Assembly: GCF_030272615.1 (NCBI RefSeq) | Contig: NC_081412.1 | Span: 669,380,852-669,444,851, forward strand | DNA length: 64,000 nucleotides | Direction of reading: 5' to 3' | DNA from: Cryptomeria japonica | Lineage: Eukaryota; Streptophyta; Pinopsida; Cupressales; Cupressaceae | Shown here: piece after piece, positions 37,169-48,525 of the stretch | Position numbering within the stretch: the first letter of the stretch is position 1 | How the letters are laid out: the number at the start of each line of letters is the position of its first letter | Notes under the pieces: generated by a model | The model's database searches: none | What the model saw: only the letters and a program-made list of their open reading frames with translations | What the model was told of the DNA's origin: nothing | Translations under genes and position numbers: made by a program

Positions 37169-37685
37169 CTATGTTGATTGGACTGATTTTTGAACTTCAT
37201 CATCTATAATAGCTTGAACTATGTCATATTGGTCTTGGTCAACTATTAATTCCTCAGCAAAAGTATTCAAATTGTCAATTATTTTTAACTGAACATTGTT
37301 TGGCCCAAGATCGGGTTGCTCAAATGGGAATTTATCGTTTCCTTTTAGACTCATACATTGAAGACTATAATACAGACTAGGATCTAAGAATGATTGACAC
37401 CTGACCTTAATAAGGATGCAGAAATGCTGCATTGGTATTTTTTACCAACTGTCTAATGGCTTCTTTCTGAGCTTCTATTTGTATCTTTTTCCTTAGTTTC
37501 TCATCCAGATGAACAGACTTCCGAATTTCATTATCTATGACGACCTCAACCATGTCATACTGGGCAATATTGACTCTTACTTCCCAAGTGAGATTATCCA
37601 AACTGTCAATTATTTCTAATTGGTCATTGTCTGGCCCAACATTGGGTTGTTCGAATGGGAATTCACCATCTCGTCTAATACCCAT
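37169..37685 (-). pseudogene. gypsy gag-leader segment with a duplicated module
   Basis: Two frames contain the same module about 330 bp apart. The first, from 37685, reads FPFEQPNVGPDNDQLEIID and QYDMVEVVIDNEIRKSV. The second, near 37340-37170, reads FPFEQPDLGPNNVQLKIID and QYDIVQAIIDDEVQKSV. The two are clearly related, so this is an internal tandem duplication. It lies just upstream of gag. Function unknown. Confidence 0.6.
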
Positions 37686-39906
37686 GGACTTATGTATGGT
37701 TCCTATACTCTAATGCAACACTAAATGGAAACTTGATTGAGGATTACTATTTGAAGTGAAATGACTTTTGTAAGGACTTTGTGTGATGATTCTAATGGGA
37801 CTTATGAATTGAATGCCTAAGACCTAAGATCACTTGAAAGTAACATGTATGTCATCTTTGAATTTGTTCAAAGGTTTGGATCTGACATTGATGTTGATGT
37901 TGACACTTAACTTTGTTGAGATTTGTTTGATCTTGTTGAACAATGAAACTTTGTTAAGGTTTTGATTTGTTTCTCATAATGTTTGAATTTAATGAAGTGT
38001 AGCAAAGTACACAACAGCCACAACAAAAGAATAAACCCATGAAAAAGAACACTTGTTTAAGGAATTTTTTCAAATTCCCATGAATGTTGGGATCTTTCTA
38101 AAGATCTCATTTTGTTTTTGATAAATTTGGGGCAGTTGGATATCACATCAAGTAGATTCTCCTAAGGTCAAAAGGTCACAAGTATTACCATAGCCCACAT
38201 CTTGATACTTCGTTAGCTCAAATAAGCCTGTCACACCCTAGGGTGCGCCCATTTTTTTGCCTTTTTCTAGAAATTAGAACAAAGAAGATTGCTCCTCAAT
38301 TGGCTTGTTATCCTAGAGATACATGGTGTGTGTCTTGGGGGTAGAGTCTTCCCCACCCTTACACTGTGATAAAACAAGTATCTAGTTACTGACTCAACTA
38401 GGTTTCTAATTTTTATGGTTTTTAGACAGGGTTCCATTTGAGTGGTCACAATCAACAACATTTTACACTCCATTGACGGAGGCCTCCCAGACTATAGAGG
38501 TTACGCTCTATAGATTTTAACATACCATATAGGCACCGGGGGAGACATAATGCCATTGTGACAACATGTAACACTCGTCGCACATGATTTTCATCACATA
38601 CACATTTGATTATAGTGGCTTGGATTACTTGGCTTTAGTCATTGGCCACTTAGGTTGTTACCTCTCACTTGGCCTTATGGGCTACTTGGGAGGCAAGCCT
38701 TGTAAAGGTGTTATCCATACAAAAAATGAAATAAAACATTAAAAAGGTGAGTCTATCTTTTTGATCACCCAAAAGAGGGGAGAACATATACCTATCACCT
38801 TGAAGACATGTAAAACAAGAGTCCTTTTTATCCCTTCATTGCAATGATTTTCTAATCTATTTGGAGACATTGCTCCCAAAAAGCATGGGGTTCAGTTTTA
38901 ACTTTCCTCGCAATTGTGAAAAAAGAAGACAAGATTGTTTTTGGTTTATTTTATTAGCACCAAATTGAAGTGTTTCTAAGCTACCCCTACAATAAATGAT
39001 GTTAGTAAGCACATGGTGGACTATTAGCCTAATTTTCCAATTATAGAGCTCTATCTTTTTACAGACAGAGAAGTTATGATAAAAATCAAAACTGAAATAA
39101 AACAGAATGAGAAAAACCTAATCTAGCAATTGCAACTTATCTACTGAGAAAATGCAAATTGATATCATATCAATTGCGAATTAATATACCATCAATTATG
39201 AATTACTGTTTAAGCAATTGCAATGTGGTGACTGGTCAATTGTGAATTGATATAAGATAAATTGCTCATCAGTTAATTTTTTTATTTTTTATTTTATTTT
39301 TGAATTTTAAGAAACACAAGAAAAAGACAGAAGATGGAAGGATTATTCTGCAATGATATTATCCCACACCACTCGAGCCATTACATCAATGTCATCATAG
39401 AATTTTACTTGGATGAAAAGCGACTGATATTCTTGTGATATTAAGCAATCTCCTCTTTTTCTTCGATTTCACGAAGCTCCCTTTCTACTTTTAAGAGCCT
39501 TTGATACATGCTTTGTTGTCTCCTATTCTATTTTTCCTTCCTTGCACCTAAAATTCAAAATGTCGCCTTTCCTGCCATTGGATTAGATACATTTTATATG
39601 TAGAAAATGAAATTTCTAGAATTTAATAATATTTCTGGTTAGGTGCACAAGATGAGATAATGAATAAACAACAAAAACCAATTTAATTTTGCAACCCTTT
39701 ATGGCAATTGCAAACTATTTTTTTAATTGCGGTATAATGTTTGAGCAATTGCGGTATGATATGATGTCAATTGTGGTATAATATTTGCGAATGCAAATTT
39801 TTGTATAGGCAATTGTAGTATCAAGACCTTTTTCTGAGTACAGACCTACAAAATCAATTCAAATAGACAATTAAAGTTAGCATGTTTTCACATCGGGTTC
39901 ATCAAA
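37686..39906 (-). other. gypsy 5' leader
   Basis: Noncoding, about 2.2 kb between the 5' LTR and the first gag-like frames. The parts at 39125-39255 and 39700-39830 are rich in CAATTGC/CAATTGT words. No canonical tRNA-Met primer site is seen next to the LTR. The minus strand reads TTTGATGAACCCGATG there, possibly a mutated site for another tRNA. Confidence 0.55.
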
Positions 39907-41061
39907 TGTATTCGGGGAGAAAATAAGTGTAATTTGCTTAATTAGACATCAAAGAGAGAATCACAACTCTAATCTGATTAATTACTCCTAAATTACAATA
40001 AAATAATGCAAAATCAATTGAAATGAATGAAAGATTTATCTAAAACTCCCTTAATTGACATAGAAAAGCTTCCATTGCTCTTCTCCATTGTTGTTGATGT
40101 AGGTGGTTCTTAGGTATTGCACTTGATTTCCTGCATAAGATGGACAACAATATTGAAGACTATGATTCTCAAATTCTATGATTCTAGATTGAAATGAGCA
40201 AGGAGGTTGAATTTATAGGTTTTCAACACAAAAGAGGTGAGAAATTGAACTCAACTATTGATTGATAGACAACTAAATTTGATTGATCAGTTAACTCAAT
40301 AGATTGATCTATTAACTCATTAGATTGGAGAGTGAACTCACTTGATTGATCATAAGACTGAGTAGACTAACTAGTTGACTAGATTGATTGTGAAGATGAC
40401 TGGTTAGATGGATTAGAAGACTGAATTGATTGAAGAGTTGAAAAAAGGTGATTGAGAGTTAAAAAGGGTGATTGATGAGTTAACTAATTAGATAACTGAT
40501 TTGATCAATCAGTTATGATTTTGGCATGTGTTGTAGGAATTTGAAATTGAATTTGATTTTCATTTTCAATTTGGATTTGGATTTGAATTTGGTCATTGGA
40601 TGCTGAAATGCACATGAAATTTAGTGAAATTCAGATTTGGGGATATGTGAATTTGAAAATGTGAAATTAGATGAAATTAGCTGAAATTAGAATTTGGAAG
40701 AAATGCGAAATGAAATTAGATGGAATTAAGTGGAATTATAATTTGGGGAATTAGAGGAATAAGTTAATTGATTTAAATAATTTAAATGAAATTATTTAAA
40801 CATAGGAAATTGAATTAATTAAATAATACAGATTATTTAACTAAGGAAAATATGGCAATTAATTAAATAAATTATATATAATCAATATTTGCAATAGGGT
40901 TAACTGATTAAAATGATTTGAGAATAGAAATAGAATAATTATAAATGTTGGAGGGTGATGATTAGAAGAAATAGTTAGTTTAATCAAATAATTAAAGAAT
41001 TACTCAATTAAATAGACAAATAATTAGTGTAGAATTTATGAGACATTTTTAGGTGTCTACA
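39907..41061 (-). repeat. 5' LTR of the gypsy element
   Basis: TGTATTCGGGG...GGTGTCTACA on the plus strand, 1155 bp. It is a direct repeat of 15336-16426, with extra GATTGATC-type repeats near 40260-40320. CCTAT (41062-41066) is the target duplication. Confidence 0.88.
40211..40217 (-). promoter_or_regulatory. Candidate TATA box of the gypsy LTR
   Basis: The minus strand reads CCTATAAATTCAACC. The same sequence is kept in the left LTR near 15630, so it predates the LTR divergence. Confidence 0.45.
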
Positions 41062-41106
41062 CCTATGATGTTGGACCTTGGAGTTGTTTTTAACTTTAAT
41101 TATATC

Positions 41107-41588
41107 TGTGAGATTTTGCCAAGATCAAGAGCTCAATGAAATGTACAAAATAGAGACACAATATAGGACAAGAATAAACTGTATTCTCATCAATAGAAAA
41201 TGATCAATAATAATGATTACATACAATGTAGATGAGCTTGCTTATATAGGCAAGGCTAGGGATATGTGAGTACACAAACATGACATGTGGCTCAATAAGA
41301 AACAAGGGTAGGTAGGAAATAGGTGTGGGTAGGTAGGAGAAATAATATAATAGTCCACATGAGGTGGATCACCTACCGAAGGTGGAATTATCACTCCACA
41401 ATAAGTGGATATGATAAAGTAGTAACAAGATCAACACCATAAAAGGTGGAATTTCTCCTACACACACTATTCCAATGTGGCACAGACACCTAAGTGTCTC
41501 ATACCCAAACTACAATGAAATGCATTATCCTAAGTAAACTTAAGTAAAGTGTAATAATATCCATGATGAATAATTATTTACACCAACA
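41107..41588 (-). repeat. 3' LTR
   Basis: TGTGAGATTTTGCC...TTTACACCAACA on the plus strand. It is followed by the C tract that forms the purine tract on the other strand. Confidence 0.92.
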
Positions 41589-41600
41589 CCCCCCCTTAAG
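41589..41600 (-). promoter_or_regulatory. Polypurine tract
   Basis: CCCCCCCTTAAG on the plus strand gives CTTAAGGGGGGG on the element strand, directly against the 3' LTR start TGTTGG. Confidence 0.8.
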
Positions 41601-41691
41601 TGCAACTTAGGGGAATGCAACTTAGAGAGAAAAACCCAATGGGAAAAAACCCTCCCCCAAAAGAGAGATGAAAAAACATACAAGAGAACTC

Positions 41692-43717
41692 TCATAGAAG
41701 AATGTGAAGGACAAAACCCCATGTGAGGAAAAAGTCCCCCCCATATGAGAGAAGAAGAGAAGCTAGGAAGCCCCCCCTCAATGTGGAATCTGCACCAATG
41801 ATAGAAGCTCGATGTATGAAGAAACTGCTCCATGAATGTCGAACAACATTCCTCCCCTTAGGAAGAAACAAAACCAAAGGTGTATCCATGAAGTCTCCCC
41901 AATCATGAAGGGAAGATGTATGAAGAAAACTCAAGATGAAAGGAATCTCTGAAAATTGCTCAAGTGTCCCCATGTCGATGCTGAAAGATACCCCCTCCAA
42001 AGGTGGTAAACTATGCCATACTGCTGAAAAAGGCACTCCAAGATCTAGTGGAGATGGATGTAGAACATGTCCCAAAGACTCACATGTCTCCTCAAAAAAT
42101 AAAGAGACCTCCTCCAACTGCTGTACATAAGTATCCACAATCATGTCAACCTCGAAAGAATGATCATGTAGAGAATGAACAAGAGGGTTAGAGTGTGCCC
42201 TCACAACAATCGAAGAAGGATCATCTTCATCAAAGAGAAGATGAATGTCATCAATGATGTCTCCCAAATCTGCAATGTAGGATTCTATAAATAAACCTAC
42301 AATGTCTATCAAGTAATCATCCCATGAATCTGAAGCTAGAAGACAATGAATATCTTGCTGCACTGAATCACATGAAGGCAAAACCGTCGCACTATCCGCA
42401 TCATCAGGTGTGATAGGTGATGTGATATCAATATGAGGAGATGAAAAACAAGACTCAAGAATGGGGTCACATGTGAGAATCCCCATGTTCAAGTGTTCAA
42501 AGTTCTCCTCAAAATCCGAACCATCACAAGAAATGTGATCAACATGTGTAGAATCATCAAATGTGAAATCATCCTCATCAACAAAATCTGAAAAGGAGTA
42601 TAACCGAGATGCATGATCAACCACCCCAGTCACAATGATAGCTCTAGTCTCCAAGTCTCTAATGAAAACTGAGTCAAGTGTGAACTCCACAACTCTCTTA
42701 GTTGCGCCATGTGTGATTTGATAGATAGAAAGGAGATTGTTTGTCAAGTGGGGTACACACAACACATCATTGAAGGAGTTATCCCCAATGTCAATAGATC
42801 CTTTCCCAATCACATCCATGTATGTATGTTTGCCCATCAAAATTTGTGGCATGGTGCAAGGCTCAAATGTAGAGAACATAGACTGCGAAGATGCCATATG
42901 ATGAGAAGCCCCTAAATCTAGAAGCCATCTCTCTGAATTATGACTGATAGTAGCACATAGAGCTTTTCCTTTTCTTGTTCCAAAAGAGTGAGTCTTCCCA
43001 CTTGTAGAAGCCATGAATGCTTGCCCTTTTCCTTTTGAATGTGAGGAAGTGGAAGTTGATGAATCATCCTTCTTGTAGACTTTAGGCAAATCAATGTTAT
43101 GCTTTTTGATGATATGTGCAAGCTCATCAATCTTCTTAGAATGGCAATGATGTTCCTCATGACCAATCTTTTTACAATAAGCACAAGTAGGTCTCTCCCT
43201 CTTTGGTGAATTATCTCTCTTGGAAGAGGATGAATCTCATTGTTTTGGAGAAGATGGTGCTTTGTCCTTAGGCTTTGATTGCCATTTCTTCTTGTTTGAG
43301 TTGTCCTTTCCTTGATTTCCTTTGTTCCCTTGATTTGCCACTAATGCTTGAGACTTAGAAGCCTTAAGAATGCCCATGCTTATCAACTTAGTTTGTTCCA
43401 TCATCAACATTTCATTAAAAGCATCAAATGTAGGCATTTTGTAGCTTGAACCCATTGTCATCCTATGGGTCTAGAAACTAGAAACAAATGCTGCATATTC
43501 TTGTGGAAGCTTGCCTATCAAGTTGAATATCAATTGAGTATCCTTCTTATCAATGCCACAATCTTTTAGTTGTGCCCTCAACCTTAGGATCAACGGGAGC
43601 AAAAATAGTTCCATCAATGTAATGAGTGAGTCCTTTTTCCATAAGTTTACTCCATGCATCAATTTTCCAAGTAGCATAATTATGTGGAGTTAAAAGAGGA
43701 AAATTAGAAGAACCCAT
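41692..43717 (-). pseudogene. gag: Gag-protease protein with long acidic C-terminal tail
   Basis: The N-terminus at ATG 43717 (MGSSNFPLLTPHNYATWKID) is a copia gag start. A frame change near 43600 and stops at 43471 and 43237 interrupt it. From 43236 the frame is open for over 510 codons. It contains the zinc knuckle CAYCKKIGHEEHHC, a Ser-rich linker, a retropepsin with LLDLGASHHMAS (Ser of D-S-G changed to Leu) and VPHLTNNLLSIYQI, ending at RLYSF. In ordinary copia proteins the integrase zinc domain starts right after this point. Here it is replaced by about 300 residues rich in Asp, Glu, Ser and Ile with no known domain, ending at 41692. The origin and role of the tail are unknown. Confidence 0.78.
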
Positions 43718-44980
43718 AGCAGCAAAAAAGGAAGGAACACAAGAGCACAAAAGCACAAGAGACACCCCCCAAATTCAATCAATCAAAGTACCCCCCCCAA
43801 AGTGATGATTTTGGCACTTTATACTTAGTGCGATTACAATGAGCCACTTGCAAAACAAGGCAAAGTGGACTTATGATGCAAATTTTACAACTTCTTAAAT
43901 GAGATACAAGAGACTTCAATCAATAGTGCAATGAATTTAACTGAGATTCAAGAAAATATACAAGTACCAAAAGAGACAAAAATGGCCAAAAACTTTGCCT
44001 CTTTGCTGACTGGGCATCCGTACTATACGGATAGATGACGTAGCAGATGACTGTGTAGGCCGTACTGTATGGATTTGCTGACTGGGTACTGGATAGTGGC
44101 ATACGAAAAGCTGACTGTGTGAGCCACGTGGCGTTTGCATGGCGGTCGTATGGATCTAACGTGTAAGGGTTGTACCCGCGGGCCAGTGGCCACCTGCCAC
44201 GTGGCAGACGTGGGTCCTTCGATCTGGGTGGTCACCGGTGAAGCGTGAGACACCGACGGCATGCAGGTAAGGAGGCCGGAGGGAGAGGTGAGTGATTGGC
44301 GGGAGCGGCCAGTGGGGAAGTGGCCGGTGGGAGGGAGCACGACACGATGGCGGAGTTGAGGCACTTGGGCAGCGGCGGGTGAGTGTGCGGAGCCAGTGGC
44401 GGAGGACTTGTGCGTCGGAGAGGAGGTAGCGGGCGTCGGCGGTAGGAAACGCAGTCATCGGGGGATGCAAAGCGACTGGCAGGTGGTGGGTGGCCGGCAG
44501 AGTCACAAGTGATGGCGGGGTCTCAACCGGCAGGAGGTACACTGCAAACCTGTAGGGTACGGGCGTGGGCGGCGGTGGCAGGTCCGAACCTGCAGAGTAC
44601 AACAGACCTACAACACGCGACACGCAGGTACGACAGGTCACGGGGGGGGGTCTGCGGACCCCCCAAAAATTGATTTTTAAAAATTTGTTTTTTGATTTTT
44701 CAATTATTTTTTTTTGAAAATTTTTTAGAAAATGTTTTTTTTTTTTTCGAAATATATAATAAAAAAATTCCAAAATCCGTACAATACTAGCAAAATTGGT
44801 GAAAAAAATTTTCTCACCAAAATAGGCCGACTTTATAACCAAAATTCATGGAAACGGCCTTCTGGATGCAATGGCGGGGTCGGATATGGTCTAGGACACC
44901 TCCAAAAGATGCTGCTCCTCAGATTTGCCTCTTGACGTCGCAATAATGCCTCTTCAAGATGAATCAATGAAGCCCCACTT
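43718..44980 (-). other. 5' leader with a GC-rich patch
   Basis: Untranslated leader between primer site and gag. The stretch 43990-44660 is strikingly GC- and CpG-rich compared with the rest of the window. It ends at GGGGGGGGTCTGCGGACCCC, which can fold back on itself. A 228-codon minus-strand frame at 44156-44842 has low-complexity composition and no motif, so I do not call it a gene. Confidence 0.6.
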
Positions 44981-44992
44981 GCTCTGATACCA
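44981..44992 (-). promoter_or_regulatory. Primer binding site, TGGTATCAGAGC
   Basis: Exact match on the minus strand, touching the 5' LTR at 44993 with no spacer. Confidence 0.92.
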
Positions 44993-45474
44993 TGTGAGAT
45001 TTTGCCAAGGTCAAGATCTCAATGAAATGTACAAAATAGAGACACAATATAGGACAAGAATAAACTGTATTCTCATCAATAGAAAATGATCAATAATAAT
45101 GATTACATACAATGTAGATGAGCTTGCTTATATAGGCAAGGCTAGGGATATGTGAGTACACAAACATGACATGTGGCTCAATAAGAAACAAGGGTAGGTA
45201 GGAAATAGGTGTGGGTAGGTAGGAGAAATAATATAATAGTCCACATGAGGTGGATCACCCACTGAAGGTGGAATTATCACTCCACAATAAGTGGATATGA
45301 TAAAGTAGTAACAAGATCAACACCATAAAAGGTGGAATTTCTCCTACACACACTATTCCAATGTGGCACAGACACCTAAGTGTCTCATACCCAAACTACA
45401 ATGAAATGCATTATCCTAAGTAAACTTAAGTAAAGTGTAATAATAACAATGATGAATAATTATTTATACCAACA
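44993..45474 (-). repeat. 5' LTR
   Basis: Nearly identical to 41107-41588. It ends TTTATACCAACA and is followed by the target duplication ATATC. Confidence 0.92.
45127..45134 (-). promoter_or_regulatory. Candidate TATA box of the 5' LTR
   Basis: The minus strand reads GCCTATATAAGCAAGC. It is conserved in both LTRs and well placed inside an LTR that carries its own promoter. Confidence 0.55.
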
Positions 45475-45479
45475 ATATC

Positions 45480-47039
45480 AAACCCACCCTTGTCTTTAAT
45501 TCATGAATACTTTTATAATTGTCTGATTGTATATACTTTACTATTATTCTTGTGTAATAAAAATTCTCCCATGATTGATGGCAAAGATTAATTATTCTTA
45601 TGTATTGATAATCTTTTGTATATCCTTTTTATATATTTTTAATTTAGTCAAATTGGTTGTCTTTGGGTTAGATTGGGTTAATGAACTGAAATGGGAATGT
45701 GCTCAAGTTTGTATGTTCCTATTGCTTTAATTGAATAATGTTTATGGTGTTATTGACATTGATGTATCATTATTTTGTGGGAATGTTTTAGTTAGAGATG
45801 CTTGACTATATGTCAGTGCTAGTCTTGTTCTATCATTGGTTTTGCAAATGTGAGTTGTTTTGTATTGGGGAAGTTAATGGGCAAGCTACTTTATGCCTTG
45901 ATGTTAATATTTGACTTGGAGATTGACTTGTTATAGAAGCCTAAACTAGCAGGTGTAATAAGATCTTTTTGTAAGTTAGAGGCTATTTGTTTAAGCAATA
46001 GTTATTCCAAATATATTCTTGTATGAAGCTATTATATGGAATTAAGATACATTTACGATGTATTATGTATACATTTCCTTGGTATTAATCCAATACCAAT
46101 CTAAGATGGAAGTTATAGCTAGCTCTTTATATTTCTTAATGCCCCAAGGTGTCATGTTGGGTTACATTAGTGTTGGAGATAGTGTTAGGGACCCTTGGTG
46201 TAGTTTTGCAGGGAAGTTGTTGTGCAAAAACTATTATATCAAGTTATCTAGGACTTTGTCTCTATTTAATCAAGTGGGTGGCAGTCGACAAGGGAGCTTT
46301 CTAGGGTAGGAGGCCCTAGAAAGGGTTGTGTATTGGCTTTTGTTTTGATTTTTAATTCCAACTACAAAGTTTATGTGCATTCTTGTAGGAAAGGCCATCT
46401 ATGATGAGCCCCTGAGACTATAGGTCTAGCCCTTAGGCCTAACTCTCCTTTGTTGTTTGGTCTTGTCACTTATCCTATGTATATGTTCACCCTTGGGTGA
46501 TCTATGGTGGATGTTTGAACTAGTTAAAGTTATTGTATGATTTATCCTATTATATATAAATCTAACATTTGATAGATCTAATGTGGGTATCTAGCTATGT
46601 AGGCTTGTGTGCAGGAATATGTGGTAGGTTGAGTCATGTACTTTGCTGAGAAGAGATATCTCAAGTATAAAGTGACAGGTTTGTTAGTATGTGTTATTCA
46701 AATCGGAATTCATTATGATTTAGTGTGTGTGTCATATTCCTTATAGTGATAATGTAAATATTATTGTTGTAAAATTTGTTTCTAGTAAGTAGTGATGTTA
46801 AGATATCCCAGGGAAAGAATGAATAAACATTTGTATGTAATAAAATGTTAATAGTAAATATTTTATTTTCACTTGCGTTATATGTTGTACATACTTATGA
46901 TTGTCTTCTTGATGTTTCATACATTCATGTTATGTTAGTTTATGGAAATGAGGGTACTTTACTATGTTGCATTGGTAGATGTTTTTAAAAAAAATTCTCC
47001 ATTGTTAGTTAGTTTAGCTATTTTCTCAGGGGTATTTTG
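45480..47039. other. Noncoding region, no gene seen
   Basis: AT-rich, with no supported ORF. A 10-bp perfect inverted repeat (CTTTCTAGGG at 46297-46306 and CCCTAGAAAG at 46314-46323) is the only small structure noticed. It continues the host sequence that received the gypsy and gag-protease insertions. Confidence 0.5.
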
Positions 47040-47629
47040 GTGGGTATTACACTAATATGATTCTAAAGTTAATAAATCAAGCTTTTATTTACTTTAATAA
47101 TACAAGCATATTTTTATTTATTAATTAATTTCCAACTTTAGTATTAATTTATTAATGAATTACCAAGGTATTATTACTACTTAATACCTTAGTGCTATAT
47201 ATATAAATTATTTATTACCAATAAGTGACAATAATAATTACTTAAATAAATCTCAACACTAAAAAAATACTAAAATGAATTAATAATTAAATTACAAGAA
47301 CTCAATTAATTAATAATAAAGCTTTTATTTACTTGAATTAATAAAGTATTATTATTTATTAATTTAAATTTACCACTTAATATAAATTTATCAAGCAAAT
47401 GATTATGTATTAATCTATCCCCCTTAATATCTTATACATACAAACATAAACATCAATTATTACTTACTTGTAAGTAATAATAATAATTAATTTAAATTAA
47501 ACTCAATTATCCATATTCCTAACTATATTGATTAACATTTAATATCAAATATATCTATTGATAACATAATTGGAAAGATATAATACACAATACCTCCTTA
47601 TTCTGTAACCGGCCTAGAGGGGCATTACA
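47040..47629. repeat. AT-rich LTR-like repeat
   Basis: Begins near GGGTATTACACTAATATG and ends CTAGAGGGGCATTACA, so both ends resemble the TGTAATNCCC tips of plant gypsy LTRs. It contains the inverted copy (47055-47172) of the 3239-3356 repeat. No internal region is identified. Confidence 0.4.
47055..47172 (-). repeat. Dispersed AT-rich repeat, copy B (inverted)
   Basis: Reverse complement of 3239-3356 with few mismatches. Confidence 0.65.
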
Positions 47630-47799
47630 GACTTAATGATGAGGGGAGTTGAAGAATTTGAAAGTTTTTAAGGAGAGCAAGAACCCCAAAATAAAAAATT
47701 GATGTCTAATTGTGATAGGTGATAAATTGATATATTTGGTTATTCGCCTAAAAGGTTTGGATATTTTTATGGGATTCCAGTTTCATATTTGTTAGGATT

Positions 47800-48525
47800 G
47801 ATAACACTAATGATCCTAGGACTATTAGAGAGGCTATGGGTATGCATGATGCATATTCTTGGATGAAAGTCATGAACAAAGAGATGGCTACATTGAAAAA
47901 GAATGATACATGGGATTTGGTACCTTTGTTTGGATGATGGAAACTTGTTGGATGTATATTGGTGTTCTAGAAGAAATTGGCTCTAGATGTTAGTGTTGAG
48001 AAGTATAAGGAATGAGTGGTCACAAAGACATTCTTAGGTGGAGGAAAGTAATTATGGTGAAATATTCTCTCTTGTAGCTAAGATAACATCCATTCAATTG
48101 TTATCACCACTTTCTACAACTTATGAATTGGAAGTTGAGTAGATGAATATGAAGATAACATTCCTTCATGGCGATTCAGAGGAGGAATTTTATGTCACAA
48201 CTAGAGAATTTCATTGAAAAAGGTGAAGAGAACCTTTCTTGTAAATTGAAGAAATATCTGTATGGTTTGAAATAGTCCCCTCTAATGTGGTATTAAAATT
48301 TTGACACCTATGTGTTGTCTTTGACATTTATGAGATCTAAATCTCACCATTTTGTGTATTAAAAATTTGAAAGTGGTCACATTAATATAATAGTCTTGTA
48401 TGTGGATGATATGTTGTTTAATAGGAATGGTAAAATAATAGTTTCATATTTTGAAGTCTTAGTTAGCAACATAGTTTAAGATGAAAGCTCTAGGTGAAAC
48501 AAGATATATTCTTGGGATTGATATT
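47800..48525 (+). pseudogene. pol: Decayed copia reverse transcriptase
   Basis: Scattered over three frames: VMNKEMATLKKNDTWDLVPL, a segment like MDMKTTFLHGD, a YGLK-like phrase, LYVDDML near 48395, and MKALGETRYILGIDI at the end. These match copia RT in order. Frameshifts and stops are dense. The sequence breaks off exactly where the next LTR begins (48526). Confidence 0.75.

Larger units (their letters stand above)
15336..41061 (-). mobile_element. Tat-type Ty3/gypsy retrotransposon with nested insertions
   Basis: Bounded by LTRs at 15336-16426 and 39907-41061 and by CCTAC/CCTAT at the outer edges, a 5-bp target duplication with one change. The minus-strand order is gag, protease, G-patch, RT, RNase H, second RNase H and integrase. 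RT before integrase defines Ty3/gypsy. The second, archaeal-type RNase H and an extra antisense ORF before the 3' LTR are known traits of the Tat lineage. A copia element (22635-29379) and a solo LTR (19061-19952) are inserted in it. Without them it is about 18 kb. The LTRs differ by roughly 10% in the stretch I compared, so the insertion is old. Confidence 0.88.
41107..45474 (-). mobile_element. Young non-autonomous copia-like element with gag-protease-acidic tail
   Basis: LTRs of 482 bp (41107-41588 and 44993-45474) are flanked by ATATC on both sides (41102-41106 and 45475-45479). The primer site TGGTATCAGAGC abuts the right LTR and a G tract abuts the left one. The 4.4-kb element has gag and protease but no integrase or RT. 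The protease region is followed by about 300 codons of acidic sequence up to near the purine tract. The LTRs differ at only about eight positions by eye (about 98% identity), so insertion was recent. It must rely on enzymes from another element. Confidence 0.88.

Noticed and set aside
44156-44842. 228-codon minus-strand ORF in the gag-protease element leader
   Set aside because: Low-complexity ends and GC-rich composition, no motif, and a position in the untranslated leader; probably open by composition.
46058-46309. 83-codon plus-strand ORF
   Set aside because: No recognisable domain; isolated in noncoding repeat-like DNA.
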